A stretch of 64,000 bases of DNA from Pseudoxanthomonas sp. NC8 (GTDB lineage Bacteria > Pseudomonadota > Gammaproteobacteria > Xanthomonadales > Xanthomonadaceae): positions 1,425,001 to 1,489,000 of the forward strand of contig CP060419.1 in NCBI GenBank assembly GCA_025232375.1, written 5' to 3'. A program made the translations under genes and the position numbers. The notes under the pieces were generated by a model. The model was not told the DNA's origin and made no database searches. It saw nothing but the letters and a program-made list of their open reading frames with translations. Numbering within the stretch: the stretch's first letter is position 1; every line of letters begins with the position of its first letter. Positions 52,558 to 63,026 of this stretch are shown here, one piece after another.

Positions 52558-54519
52558 TCACAGCTGGGCGACGGCCTCGCGCAGGCTCAGTTCGCGCAGC
52601 TGCGACGGCTGGCGCGGATGGCTGGAGAGCACGGTAACGATGCCCTCGGCCGCCTCGGGCTGCTCGAGCACCGCTTCGGCGGCGGCGTCGTCCGGCAGCT
52701 GCGCCCCCAGTATCCGACCCAGCCATTGCGGTGTTTCTTGGCCGCGTACAAGGCGCGGTCGGCCATGCGCAGGGCATAGTCCCAGCGCGGCGCCGGATGC
52801 CCTTCCGGCGCGGTGTCGAAGAACGGGATCGGCGCTAAGGCCGAGCGAGGCGGTGACCGCGCGGTCGCCTTCGGCCGCGTGCAGGGTGTGGCCCATCGCC
52901 TCGCACAGCCGCGTGGCCACCGCCTGCGCCCGCGCTTATGGTCATATCCGCACAGGCGACCAGAATTCCTCGCCGCCCCAGCGTGCGACCAGGTCGTTCG
53001 GGCGGCATGCCGCCTTGAGCCGCTGCGAGACCTCGATCAGCACGGCGTCGCCGGCGTGGTGTCCGTGGGTGTCGTTGATCTGCTTGAAATGGTCGATGTC
53101 GATCAGGAACAGCACATGGCGCGCATCGTCCTTAAGAACGCTGCGCCATCAACGTGTTGAGCGCGGCGGTGGCGGCGCGCCGGTTGCTCAGGCCGGTGAG
53201 CGTGTCGCGCTCGCTGATCGCGCGCAGCTGGCGATGGCGGCGACGCTGCAGCAGGCCGAAGGCCACCGCCGCCGAGACCAGCACCAGGAAAGTGCCAGCC
53301 AGAGCATGCGCAGCATCCGGACTTCTCCGCGTTGAGCGAGCGGATCCGGTCCTCGTAGCGCATCCGCTGCAGTTCGCGCTGGGAGACCGCGTCCTGGTTG
53401 CGCGCCTGCAGGTCGGCCAGCAGGTCCAGCCGCTGCCGGCGCAGGGCCTCCAGCTTCATCGAGTGCGAGCGCTCGGCGTAGGCCAGCGCCTGGCGCGTGT
53501 CGCCCAGCGCGGCATGGGCCTGAGATATGGGGCGTCCAGTGACTGGTACGTCTCCAGCGGATTGTGGCCCTGGCCGGCACGGGCCAGCGCCTCACGGGCC
53601 GAGGCCAGCGCCGGTGCGTGCTGGCCGGCCTGCCGCTGCAGGGTCGAAATGCGGGCGAGGGTGGCCGCTTCGCCGCCCGGATCCGGCAACTCGGCCTGGA
53701 GGGCGCGCACGCCCTGCAGTTCGGCAAGGAGGGGCGCGGCAGGTCCGGCGTGCTCCAGCATCAGCTGCGCGCTGCGCACGCGCAGGCCGACAAGCGTGTT
53801 GCCGGCCTGGCGGGCGGCCGCGGCGGCCTGTTCCAGCGCCGCCAGCGCGGGCTCGCGCTCGCCCAGCCGCACCCGGTTGACCGCATGGTTGTAGAGCAGT
53901 TGCGGATCGGAGTCGCCGATCGAGCGCGACAGCGCCGGGGCCTGCTGGAAATAGCCGTCCGCTGCCCGCGGCGAGTCAGGTAGTCGGCATGGACCATGCC
54001 GATGTTGTTGAGGGTGCTGGCCTGGATGCGCACCGCGTCGCTACCACCGATGCGGGCACCGATTCCGAGGGTTTCCGCGTAGACCTTTTCGGCACGATAG
54101 ATCTGCCCGGCCCCATGCAGGATCGCGCCGAGGTTGGACAGGGCGCGCAGGCGATAGGCATCCGGCAGCTGCGGCTGTCGCTGCAGCTCCACCGCGATGC
54201 GGTCGGCGATGGCGACCGCGCGGTCCCGGTCGCCGACCAGGCCTGCGGCAATGCCCTGGCAACTCAGCGCCTTGATCCGGCGCTCGCCGTCCAGCCCCGG
54301 CGTCGCCAGCACCGCGTCGGCCAGCTCCAGCGCTTCGCGCGGGCGGCTGCGACGCAGCTCGAGGCAGCGTCCGATCCGCGCATCCACCGTTGCCTCCGCG
54401 GTGATCGCGGCCGGCGCCACGGCAGGCTTCGGCGTGGCCGCCGGCGCGGCCAGTGCGATCACCAGCAGGGCGGCGGACAGGCGGCTGAAGCGGCGGGAAT
54501 GGAAGGGACTGGTCGGCAT
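52558..54519 (-). CDS. Diguanylate cyclase with periplasmic TPR sensor region
   Basis: Makes c-di-GMP. Signal peptide ([16 protein letters not shown]), then a TPR-like helical region of about 330 residues ([57 protein letters not shown]). A coiled coil ([11 protein letters not shown]) and a membrane helix near 53290 follow, then a GGDEF domain with [12 protein letters not shown]-like start, [18 protein letters not shown] and the active loop RWGGEEF. The I-site RxxD is not clear. Frames break near 53975, 53525, 53320, 53135, 52938, 52845 and 52735. About 650 residues after correction. Confidence 0.8.
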
Positions 54520-54594
54520 CGGCAGGCGGGCAGGGCGGAGAGTGGCCCTGCACTCGACATGCAAGCACCGTGCCACGCCTTGCCGCTGCTGCCG

Positions 54595-55795
54595 TCACTG
54601 GCCCGCGCCGGCCGATCCGGACGGGTGCGGCGACGCGACGCGGGGGCGCCAACCGACCAGTCCGAACAGGGGCCGCAGCCAGCGGGTGTGGCGGATCGCG
54701 GCATATGCACCTGGGCACAGCGCGAATGTCCCCAGCACCAGCACGGGCCCTTCCAGCACCGGCCGCAGCCCGAGCGGGCGCAGGTTAACGGCCAGCAGCA
54801 CGATCACGGTCTGGTGGAGGATGTAGACCGGGAATACCGCTTCGGCCAGCCAGCGCCGCGCCGGGCTGTCACCGGGGGCATGCCGGCGGGCGAAGCCGAG
54901 GATCGCGACGATCGCGCCCCACTGCTGTATCGCCCACAGGATGCGTGCCGTCTGGCGCAGCGTTTCCGGCGGGGTTCCGCCGTCGTAGTAGCGGGCGACG
55001 TACCAAGCCACGAGCAGCCAGCTGACCAGCGCCGCGGCGAGGGCCGGCCAGCGCGCCCGTTCGATCCGCTCCCACGCCGGGCCGGGCCGGGCGATGGCGA
55101 AGCCGAGCAGGAACAGCGGCAGGTACTGCGCGTGGTTGTACCAGTCGTCGACCAGCGCATGGGTGGATTCGAAGCGGCCGACCAGCAGCAGCCGCGCGGC
55201 CACCAGCCGCGGCCAGCGGCCACACCAGGCCGCCGGGCCGCGCCAGCAGTCCGCGCAGCCCTTCCGCCGCGCGCCCGACGGTGCGCGGCGCCAGTCGCAG
55301 CCCGGTCCATAGCGCGGCCGTGTAGCACCACAGGTAGGCGACGAACCACAGGTGGTTCCAGGTCGGCAGGCGCAGGCAGTCGTCGTCGCGGCAGAATGTG
55401 CCGTCCGCGGTAAGGTAGCGCGCCCAGAACGCCAGATAGCCGTCGTGGTAGCCGTCGGGAAGCTTCTCCACCACTTCGAAGTACGACTGCGGCGGCACGA
55501 TCACCAGCATGCCGAACGCCAGCGGCAGCAGCAGCCGCCACGAGCGCGGGCCGAGGAAGGGGCTGCCGTCGCGCCGGCAGCGCTCCCAGAGGAAGGCGGT
55601 AGCCGCGCCGGAGACCAGGAACAGCAGCGACAGCCGCCACGGCGCGGACAGCAGCATTAGCGGCTCCAGCGCATGGCTGGCGTCCGGGCTCTTCACGTGC
55701 CAGTCCCAGGTCACGTAATACATGCCGACGTGGTAAAGGACGAGTACGCCGAAGGCGCAGATGCGGATCCAGTCGAGGTCGTAGCGGCGTTCCAT
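54595..55795 (-). CDS. Membrane acyltransferase (acyltransferase 3 / OpgC-like)
   Basis: Integral membrane protein of about 400 residues with roughly ten hydrophobic helices. It starts MERRYDLDWIRICAFGVLVLY, where D..R..A is the acyltransferase-3 start motif, followed by YHVGMYYV with the catalytic-type His, and SAPWRLSLLFLVSGAATAFL. The LWFVAYLW and VFPVYILHQTVIVLL blocks match the family's later helices. It probably modifies a glycan or lipid with an acyl group; substrate unknown. One frame break near 55205. Divergent from the LytTR gene. Confidence 0.75.
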
Positions 55796-55950
55796 GGCGG
55801 ATGCCTTCCGGGGAGACGCCGCCCACCCTGCAAGGGGGCACGGCCGCCGGCGCGGGCGATGTGACCGGCCGCGGGCTGCGCGGGACGAACCGCGGACTGC
55901 GGTGACGGGCGCGATGGGGCGAAGTGGCCACGCTCCGTAGAATGCGCGGC

Positions 55951-56894
55951 ATGTCCGCGACCCGTCCCACGCCGTACGAACGCTACCTGCCCCTGGCGCC
56001 GCTGGGTCGAAGTGGGGTTCTGGGTCGGCATGACCGTGCTGAATGCCGTCGCCAACAGCTACACGGTGATTGCCGACATCCGCAAGAACGACCTGCCGTA
56101 TGCAAGCTGGGAACCGGTGGCTCAGGAGTGGTCCAGCGGGCTGCTGTGGCTGGCGCTGGCCTTGGCCGATCGTCTGGTTCAGCCGTCGCTTCCCGATCCA
56201 CTGGGACAACTGGCGGCGGCAGCTGCCCTGGCACCTGCTGGCCAGCGTGGCGGTGTCGCTGGCGCACGTGCTGGGCATGGTCGGCCTGCGGACCCTGGCC
56301 TATGCCAGCCAGCCAGGGCCAGCCATACGAGTTCGGCGACTGGCCGCGCGAACTGCTCTACGAATACGTCAAGGACGTCCGTACCTACATGGGCATGGTG
56401 GTCCTGATCAGCTTCTACCGGCTGCTGCTGCGGCGCCTGCAGGGCGAGGCCAGCCTGCTGGCCGAACCGGACGAGGGTGCGCCGGTCGAACCGGTGGAGC
56501 GACCCGGCCGGTTCCTGGTGCGCAAGCTCGGCCGCGAGTTCTGGTCGCCGCCGCCGACATCGAGTGGCTGCAGGCCTCCGGCAACTACGTGAACCTGCGC
56601 GTGCGCGGCCACGACTACCCGCTGCGCAGCACGATCGCCGGGATCGGATCGCGGCTGGATCCGCGCGTGTTCGCCCGGGTCCACCGCAGCTACCTGGTCA
56701 ACCTCGGTAAGGTCGCTTCGATCGAGCCGCTGGACGCCGGCGAAGCGCGCCTGCACCTGCGCGACGGCACGGTCATCCCGTGCAGCCGGCGCTACCGCTG
56801 GCAGCTGCGCGGGCGGATCGATGGCCGCGAGGCGGCCAGGCCGACGGTCCCGGACTCAGCGGGCAGAAAGGAGCCCGGCGTCCCGATGGCCTAA
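55951..56894 (+). CDS. Membrane-bound LytTR transcription regulator
   Basis: The N-terminal half has about four membrane helices (VEVGFWVGMTVLNAVANSY, LLWLALAWPIVWFSRRF, WHLLASVAVSLAHVLGMVGL, TYMGMVVLISFYRLLLRRL). The C-terminal half is a LytTR DNA-binding domain with DIEWLQASGNYVNLRVRG, YPLRSTIAGI, FARVHRSYLVNLGKV and the end PCSRRYRWQLRGR. No receiver domain, so the membrane part is probably the sensor. Frames break near 56010, at 56160-56165 (CCTTGG), near 56312 and 56540. About 310 residues. ATG at 55951 chosen; ATG at 55942 is an in-frame alternative. Confidence 0.8.
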
Positions 56895-56928
56895 AATGGG
56901 CGGGTTTCCCGCCCGCCATGAGCCAGCC

Positions 56929-58481
56929 GTGACCGCTACCCGTCCTTCCAATGCCTCCAGCCCCGTGTCGATCCGGCAGGAGGACCTGATCCAGTCCGTC
57001 GCCGACGCGCTGCAGTACATCAGCTACTACCACCCGGCCGACTACATCCGAACCTTGGCCGCGGCCCAGAGCGCGAGGAATCGCCGGCGGCCAAGGACGC
57101 CATGGCGCAGATCCTGATCAACTCGCGCATGTGCGCCGAGGGCCATCGCCCGATCTGCCAGGACACCGGCATCGTCACCGTGTTCCTCGAGATCGGCATG
57201 AACGTGCGCTGGGACGACGCGACGATGGGCGTGGAGGACATGGTCCACGAGGGCGTGCGCCGCGCCTACAACGACCCCGACAACAGGCTGCGTGCCTCGG
57301 TGCTGGCCGATCCGGCCGGCAAGCGCACCAACACGAAGGACAACACGCCGGGCGTGGTCAACGTGAAGGTCGTGCCGGGCAACACGGTGGACGTGATCGT
57401 CGCGGCCAAGGGTGGCGGCTCGGAGGCCAAGTCGAAGTTCGCCATGCTCAACCCGTCCGATTCGATCGTCGACTGGGTGCTCAAGACCGTGCCGACCATG
57501 GGCGCCGGCTGGTGCCCGCCGGGCATGCTCGGCATCGGCATCGGTGGCACCGCCGAGAAGGCGATGCTGCTGGCCAAGGAAGCGCTGATGGAGCCGATCG
57601 ACATCGTCGACCTGAAGGCCCGCGGCGCATCGAACCGGGTCGAGGAGCTGCGCATCGAGCTGTACGACAAGGTCAACGCGCTGGGCATCGGCGCGCAGGG
57701 CCTGGGCGGCCTGACCACCGTGCTCGACATCAAGATCAGGGATTACCCTACCCATGCGGCCAACCTGCCGGTGGCGCTCATCCCGAACTGCGCGGCGACC
57801 CGTCATGCGCACTTCACCCTCGACGGCAGTGGCCCGGTCACGCTGGAGCCGCCGTCGCTGGAAGACTGGCCCAGGCTCACCTACAACCCGCAGAACGCGC
57901 GCCGCGTCGACCTCGACACGATCACCCGCGAGGACGTGGCCACGTTCAAGCCGGGCGAGGTGCTGCTGCTCAACGGCAAGCTGCTGACCGGCCGCGATGC
58001 CGCGCACAAGCGCATGATCGACATGCTCAACCGGGGCGAGAAGCTGCCGGTGGATTTCACCAACCGCTTCATCTACTACGTCGGCCCGGTCGATCCGGTG
58101 CGCGACGAGGTGGTCGGCCCGGCCGGCCCGACCACGGCCACGCGCATGGACAAGTTCACCCGGCAGATGCTGGAGCAGACCGGCCTGCTGGGCATGGTCG
58201 GCAAGTCCGAGCGCGGCGACACGGCGATCGATGCGATCCGCGACAACAAGGCGGTCTACCTGATGGCGGTCGGCGGTTCGGCCTACCTGGTGTCCAAGGC
58301 GATCAAGGCCAGCAAGGTGCTGGCGTTCGAGGACCTGGGCATGGAGGCGATCTACGAATTCGAGGTCAAGGACATGCCGGTGACCGTGGCGGTCGATTCG
58401 GCCGGTGAATCGGTGCACAAGACCGGCCCGAAGGAATGGCAGGCACGCATTGCCGGAATCCCGGTCGTGGTCGAGGCCTGA
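56929..58481 (+). CDS. Fumarate hydratase class I (4Fe-4S)
   Basis: Oxygen-sensitive iron-sulfur fumarase of about 515 residues joining alpha and beta regions. It has SVADALQYISYYHP, the cluster cysteine in EGHRPICQDTGIVTVF, GAGWCPPGMLGIGIGG, a third cysteine in ALIPNCAATRHAHF, and the beta part with GEVLLLNGKLLTGRDAAH and VGPAGPTTATRMD. The start GTG at 56929 fits the conserved block. One break (a G missing from CCAGG) near 57068; CCTTGG at 57053-57058 is frame-neutral. Preceded by a palindrome ATGGGCGGG..CCCGCCCGCCAT at 56896-56919. Confidence 0.92.
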
Positions 58482-58497
58482 TCCAATGCAGCATCCA

Positions 58498-58528
58498 GAA
58501 GCCGGCCCCGTGCCGGCTTCTTCTTTTC
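58498..58528 (+). terminator. Rho-independent terminator after class I fumarase
   Basis: GAAGCCGGC and GCCGGCTTC form a nine-base stem around CCCGT, followed by TTCTTTT. It begins 17 bases after the fumarase stop and ends before the GST start. Confidence 0.88.
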
Positions 58529-58553
58529 CACCCTTCCACTGGAGTCATCGTCG

Positions 58554-59189
58554 ATGTCCGTCGTCCTCTACGGTTCGCCCAGCACTGCCTCGCTCGTCGT
58601 CCACTGGTTGCTGATCGAGCTGGGAATCGCGCACGAACTGCGCCAGCTCGATTTCGACAAGCGCGAACAGAAGTCGCCGGAGTACCTGGCGATCAATCCG
58701 CAGGGCAGAGTGCCGGCGCTGCTGATCGACGGTAAGGTGCTGACCGAATCGGCGGCGATCGCGATGCACTTGGCCGACCTGCATCCGGGGGCGAAGCTGG
58801 CGCCGGACGTCGGCACGCCGGCGCGTGCCGCCTACTACCGCTGGATGTTCTTCTGCGCGTACACGCTGATGCCGGCGTACCGCAGCTGGTTCTATGCGGA
58901 CGAGCCGGCCGGGGAAGCGAACAGTGCCGTGGTCAAGGAGCGCGCACGCCAGCAGATCGAGGCGGCGTGGCTGCAGGTGGCCGGCCATCTCGAAGGCCAT
59001 GGCCCGTACCTGCTCGGCGCGCAGGTGTCGGCGGCGGACTTCGTCCTGACCATGCTGATGCGCTGGTCGCGCAACATGCCGCGGCCGAGCGACCGCTGGC
59101 CGGCGCTGGCGGCGTTCGCACGGCGGATGAAGGACCGCCCGTCCTTCGTCGAGGTCTACCGGCGCGAGGGGCTGACCGACTGGACCTGA
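58554..59189 (+). CDS. Glutathione S-transferase family protein
   Basis: An intact 211-residue protein. The thioredoxin-like N-terminal domain has VVLYGSPSTASLVVHWLLIE with the catalytic Ser/Cys position occupied by Ser, NPQGRVPALLIDGKVLTESAAI (glutathione gamma-Glu site), and the all-helical C-terminal domain with YLLGAQVSAADFVLTML. Its xenobiotic or isomerase substrate is unknown. It follows the fumarase terminator, so it has its own promoter. Confidence 0.9.
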   Translation: MSVVLYGSPSTASLVVHWLLIELGIAHELRQLDFDKREQKSPEYLAINPQGRVPALLIDGKVLTESAAIAMHLADLHPGAKLAPDVGTPARAAYYRWMFFCAYTLMPAYRSWFYADEPAGEANSAVVKERARQQIEAAWLQVAGHLEGHGPYLLGAQVSAADFVLTMLMRWSRNMPRPSDRWPALAAFARRMKDRPSFVEVYRREGLTDWT

Positions 59190-59202
59190 GACGCCGGGGC
59201 GA

Positions 59203-59781
59203 TCAGTCGGGGAGCCCGTCTGACCTGTCAGCCCTTGCGCCAGCGCGCATGGCGCTGCGTCCCACGTCGACGCAGTCGGCGAGCACGTCTTCGACCTTGC
59301 CGATGAGGCGGATGGCAGGGTGCGTGCGCGGCGGCAGCGGATCGATCCAGCGCGCCGTTCCCGCTGGACCGTGGGCACGCCCGTACTGCATTCCCCACTC
59401 GGTGTAGTGCGCGGGCGCCTGCATGCCAACCCACGGCCACGGCTGCGGCGGCTCGCGTTCCGCCATCGTCGCCAATGCCTGGGCCGCGTCCATCGCCTCG
59501 CCCAGTCGTGGGCACTGCGCTTCCCGGGTGTAGGCGATGCAACCGTGCTCCAGGACCTGCCGAACTATGCGTGCCTCTGGCCCCTCCGGACCGTGTCGCA
59601 GCTCGTAGACCGCCGCGCTGGGAACGACATCGCCATAGCGTGAGAGACGGAGTTCCCCCCCTCCGCCGGGGTGTCACGGGTGATCGCCAAGACCTGTTGC
59701 GGGCTCAGCAGCTGGCAGGTGATGCCGGGTTCGCTGGACCAAGGCCAGCGCAGCGCCGAGCAGGAGCGTAGCGGTGGTCAT
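59203..59781 (-). CDS. Hypothetical secreted protein
   Basis: About 190 residues after correction. A possible signal peptide (MTTATLLLGAALALVQ) is followed by GITCQLLSPQQVLAITRDTP, VYELRHGPEGPEARIVRQVL, CIAYTREAQCPRLGEAMDA and WPWVGMQAPAHYTEWGMQYG. Frames break near 59738 (CCTTGG), 59655 and 59510. No family recognised. It starts two bases after the arsC-like stop, so it is likely the third gene of the pldA-arsC-like unit. Confidence 0.5.
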
Positions 59782-59782
59782 T

Positions 59783-60130
59783 TCAGCCAAGGAGCTCGAG
59801 CACGGTTTCCGAAGGCCGGCACAGGCGTGCCGCGTCCGTGGTGATGACCACCGGCCGGTTGATCAGCACCGGGTGCGCGAGCATGGCGTCGAGCAGGGCC
59901 GCATCGCCGGCATCGGCCAGCGCCAGTCCGGTGTAGAGCGCTTCCTTCTGCCGGACCAGGTCGCGCACGGGTACGCCCATGCGGGCGATCACCGTTTCCA
60001 GCGTGGCGCGGTCGGGCGGCGAGCGCAGGTACTCGACGATCTCCGGCTCGATGCCGGCGTTTCGGATCAGTGCCAGCACGTTGCGCGAGGTGCCGCAGGC
60101 CGGGTTGTGCCATATCGTCACTTCCGCCAT
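59783..60130 (-). CDS. Arsenate reductase, glutaredoxin-dependent ArsC family
   Basis: An intact 115-residue protein starting MAEVTIWHNPACGTSRNVL, with the catalytic cysteine of the ArsC/Spx fold. The arginine set and the YLRSPPDRATLETVIARMG and NRPVVITTDAARLCRPSETV blocks match E. coli plasmid-type ArsC. It is separate from the arsenic island at 15894-18969 and overlaps the pldA stop (ATGA). Arsenate reduction is likely; I withhold the symbol because a different arsC is already in the ars operon. Confidence 0.85.
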   Translation of the reverse strand: MAEVTIWHNPACGTSRNVLALIRNAGIEPEIVEYLRSPPDRATLETVIARMGVPVRDLVRQKEALYTGLALADAGDAALLDAMLAHPVLINRPVVITTDAARLCRPSETVLELLG

Positions 60131-61319
60131 CAGAACCACTCCAGCAGGGCGAAGCCCACGCCGACGTAGGTCGCGCGGTGGTTGTAGTCGATCAGGCTCT
60201 CGCCGTAGCCGTCGAACACCTGCAGGTGTCCGCGCAGCAGGTTGTTGATCGGGAAGCCGTAATCGAGCTGCAGTGAACCGTGCGAGCGTTCGCCGCCGCG
60301 CAGCGAGTGGCGGGCGGTCAGCGACAGCTCGTGGCCGTCGCGGTTGTAGACCAGCATCGCGTCGCCGCGGCCGACGTAGTCCTCGATGTCGGCGTTGTTG
60401 TCGTGGGCCGCGTCCTCCTCGATCCGGTACCACGGCCGCACGACGAACGCCCAGTTCTCGCGGTCCAGTCCGACGTTGAGGATCACCCGGTTCCAGCTGC
60501 GCGACAGGGGGTCGCTGCGGCCGTTGGACTGGTGGTTGAGGCTGATCCCGGTCATGCGTCCGTTCCAGCCGAACAGGTTGTAGCTGTTGCGGAACAGCAG
60601 CATCACCTCCGGTTCGTAGTTGGTTTCGCGGAATGGCCGCGAGATCTCGGCGTTGTAGACCTGCCAGCGCGAGCTCTGGGTGTAGCCGGCCCAGATGTCG
60701 CCGTTGTCGCCGAACAGGTTCTCGGCCAGCTTGGTCTTGAAGCTGATCTGGAACTTGGCCTCGATGCTGTCGAGGTGCTCGGTGTCGGAGACCGTGTTGT
60801 TCGGGTTGGGCGAGGTGGGGCGTTCGTTGACGTCGCTGGTCCAGAACGCCGGCAGCAGGTAGACCGGCTTGTAGGCGCGGAACTGGAAGATGCCCAGCTT
60901 GGAATCCTGGCCAGCTCCCAGCGGCTGTCGAGCAGGGAGCCGCGCCCGGAATTGGCGATCGCGTCGCGCGTGGCCGGATCGGCGCCGAGGTCGTCGCGAT
61001 TGAACAGCTCGCCGGTGCGCTGGCGCGCGCGCTGGACGGCCGTGGCGTCAGCCGGAAGCGCGGCTGCGCGCTGTTCTGCCTTGTCCTGCCTGACCTGCTC
61101 CCAGAGCCGGCGGGCGATCTCGTCGGCGTGTTCGGTGGGCTGCGCGGCGTAACCATGCGCGGCGTCGTAGCAGGCCAGGCGCGCGGCGTCGAAGGCGATG
61201 GCGCGGCATGCTTCCGCCGAAGGCGGGCGGGTGGTGGACTCCTGCGCTGCCGCGGCGGACGTGGCCAATCCGGCCACCGGGGCACAGAACAGAGGCGTGG
61301 GGGCGAAGGGACGGGTCAA
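60130..61319 (-). CDS. pldA: Outer-membrane phospholipase A
   Basis: Beta-barrel lipase that cleaves misplaced phospholipids in the outer leaflet. A probable signal peptide (FCAPVAGLATSAAAAQ) precedes an N-terminal helical extension (RRLWEQVRQDKAEQR), then the barrel. Catalytic residues are visible in GISLNHQSNGRSDPLSRSWNR: His and Ser of HQSNG and the Asn in SRSWNR. One break near 60912 (CTGGCCAGG for CTGGGCCAGG). The TTG start at 61319 is a guess that places the signal peptide correctly. Corrected length about 395 residues, the long form of the family. Confidence 0.85.
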
Positions 61320-61350
61320 GGCGGATTCTCCCGAGGGGGACGGCGGCGGC

Positions 61351-61838
61351 TCAGACGAACCAGGCCAGCACGAACAGGCCGACCATGGCGAATGCCAGGG
61401 CCAACTTGAGGACGGTGCCCAGCAGCAGCCCCAGCCACGTGGCCAAGGCCGACATGGGTGGCGCGGCGCAGGGTCCGGGTATGCCAGAGCTCGCCGAGCA
61501 GGGCGCCGAGGAACGGTCCGGCGAGCAGGCCCACGGGGCCGAAGAAGAGGCCCGCCGGGGTCCCTGGGCCGCACCCCAGATGGCCAGTGGCCCGGCGCCG
61601 ACCCGCTTGGCTCCCGCCGCGGTGGCGACGAAATCGGCGACCAGCGAGAGCGCGGTCAGCAGGCCGAGGATGACCAGGGGGCACGGCGCCGATGCGCTCG
61701 AAATTCCCGGCCCAGGCGGCCAGCAGCATGCCGGCGAAGACCAGTGGCAGTCCGGGCAGGGCAGGCAGGATTACCCCCGCCAGTCCGACCAAGGACCAGC
61801 ACGGCGGCGAGGATGTACCAGAGCAGGACGGGGTCCAT
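61351..61838 (-). CDS. DUF456 family membrane protein
   Basis: About 162 residues, nearly all hydrophobic. It has MDPVLLWYILAAVLVLVGLA, the family's ILPALPGLPLVFAGMLLAAW, then a Gly-rich middle GLFFGPVGLLAGPFLGALLGE, a recognised feature of DUF456. Frames break near 61795, 61683, 61565 and 61445 (CCAAGG). Function unknown. It is 31 bases upstream of pldA on the same strand. Confidence 0.72.
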
Positions 61839-62077
61839 TCGGCGGGGTCCTTTCGGGGGAGCGGCAAGTCCTTGCCATGATTGCATTTCCCCTGAACGAG
61901 GGGTAACTTTGGGGGCGCTGCGCTTGGCAAGGTCACCGGGAACCGTGGCCTGAATGCGGTAGGTCCTGAGTGTGATGGTGATGGTCCGCTCCATCGATGC
62001 ACCTCGCGTACTCCTTGCAACCAGCCGCCGTGGCAACGGCGTAACCACCACCCAGCAAAGTTCGAGGAGTTGCAGTA

Positions 62078-62287
62078 ATGGCAGATCGCGAGACGGGCAC
62101 CGTGAAGTGGTTCAACGATGCCAAAGGCTTCGGTTTCATCAGCCGCGAAAATGGCGAAGACGTGTTCGTCCATTTCCGCGCCATCCAGATGCAGGGCTTC
62201 AAGAGCCTGAAGGAAGGCCAGAAGGTCAGCTTCACCGTCGTGCAGGGCCAGAAGGGCCTGCAGGCGGATGCCGTCCAGGCCGCCTGA
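62078..62287 (+). CDS. Cold-shock domain protein (CspA family)
   Basis: An intact 69-residue RNA/ssDNA-binding protein with RNP1 in [14 protein letters not shown] and RNP2 in [10 protein letters not shown]. The preceding 200 bases have no gene and could be the long 5' untranslated region typical of cold-shock genes. A good RBS (GAGGAG) precedes ATG at 62078. It ends at a strong terminator. Confidence 0.93.
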   Translation: MADRETGTVKWFNDAKGFGFISRENGEDVFVHFRAIQMQGFKSLKEGQKVSFTVVQGQKGLQADAVQAA

Positions 62288-62311
62288 AGCACTGCCCCAA
62301 CGCTGTACACC

Positions 62312-62346
62312 AGAACGGCCCGCCAGCAGCGGGCCGTTCTGTTTTC
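62312..62346 (+). terminator. Rho-independent terminator of the cold-shock gene
   Basis: AGAACGGCCCGC and GCGGGCCGTTCT form a 12-base perfect stem around a five-base loop, followed by GTTTTCC. Confidence 0.9.
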
Positions 62347-62392
62347 CGGTGGTCCGATCCGCCGCGTGGCCGCGGCCGTGGGTTGATCCGGC

Positions 62393-62882
62393 TCAGCGGA
62401 CCACGACCTTGCCGTTGACGACGCGCACGTAGGTGTTCTCGCGGACGCCGCCGAGGTCGTGCTGGTTGATCACCACCGTGCGGCCGTCGTCCATGCGCAC
62501 GTGGATGTCGTAGGTGTCGCCGGTGGTGCGCTTCTGGATCGCGTTGCCGGCCATGGCTCCGGCGGCGGCGCCGGCCACGGCGGCCACGTTCTGGTTGCCC
62601 TTGCTGCCGCCGGTGTGGTCGGAGATTTCGTGTCCGGCGACCGCGCCGACGATGCCGCCCAGGATCGCCCCCGTCGCGGACGGGGCGCTGCGGCCGGAGG
62701 CAATGGTGTCGATGCGCGTCACCAGCCCGCAGTCGGCGCACGTGGCCTGCGAGGGGTGGGACGTGGAGGACGGATACGACGACCCGTAGTCGGGCGAAGT
62801 GGTGCTGCAGCCGGTAAGGGCGATGACGCCCGCCGCGGTAAGTACCGAGCATTCGATAGGAACCGGGGTGCTTCTGCATCAT
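62393..62882 (-). CDS. Glycine-zipper outer-membrane lipoprotein (SlyB/Pcp-like)
   Basis: About 163 residues. A lipoprotein signal with lipobox LTGCS follows MMQKHPGSYRMLGT. Then come a Ser/Pro/Tyr-rich linker with a Cys pair, the glycine-zipper 2TM segment (TGAILGGIVGAVAGHEI and AGAAAGAMAGNAI), and a C-terminal beta part (YDIHVRMDDGRTVVINQ). Frames break near 62838 (GGTAAGTACC, where CCTGGCC fits) and near 62720-62800. The upstream partner is unknown; it lies convergent to the cold-shock gene. Confidence 0.8.
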
Positions 62883-63026
62883 CGTGACTTCTCCTTGTGG
62901 CGGGTGACGTGCCGGGTCATCGCGCGCGTCGCATCGCGCTGGGGGCATCGTCGGCGCGGCGGCGTGAATGCCGCGCCAATCCGGCGAGGCAAGGCCCCGC
63001 GTCGTCGCCTGCATCTCAGGATCGGT

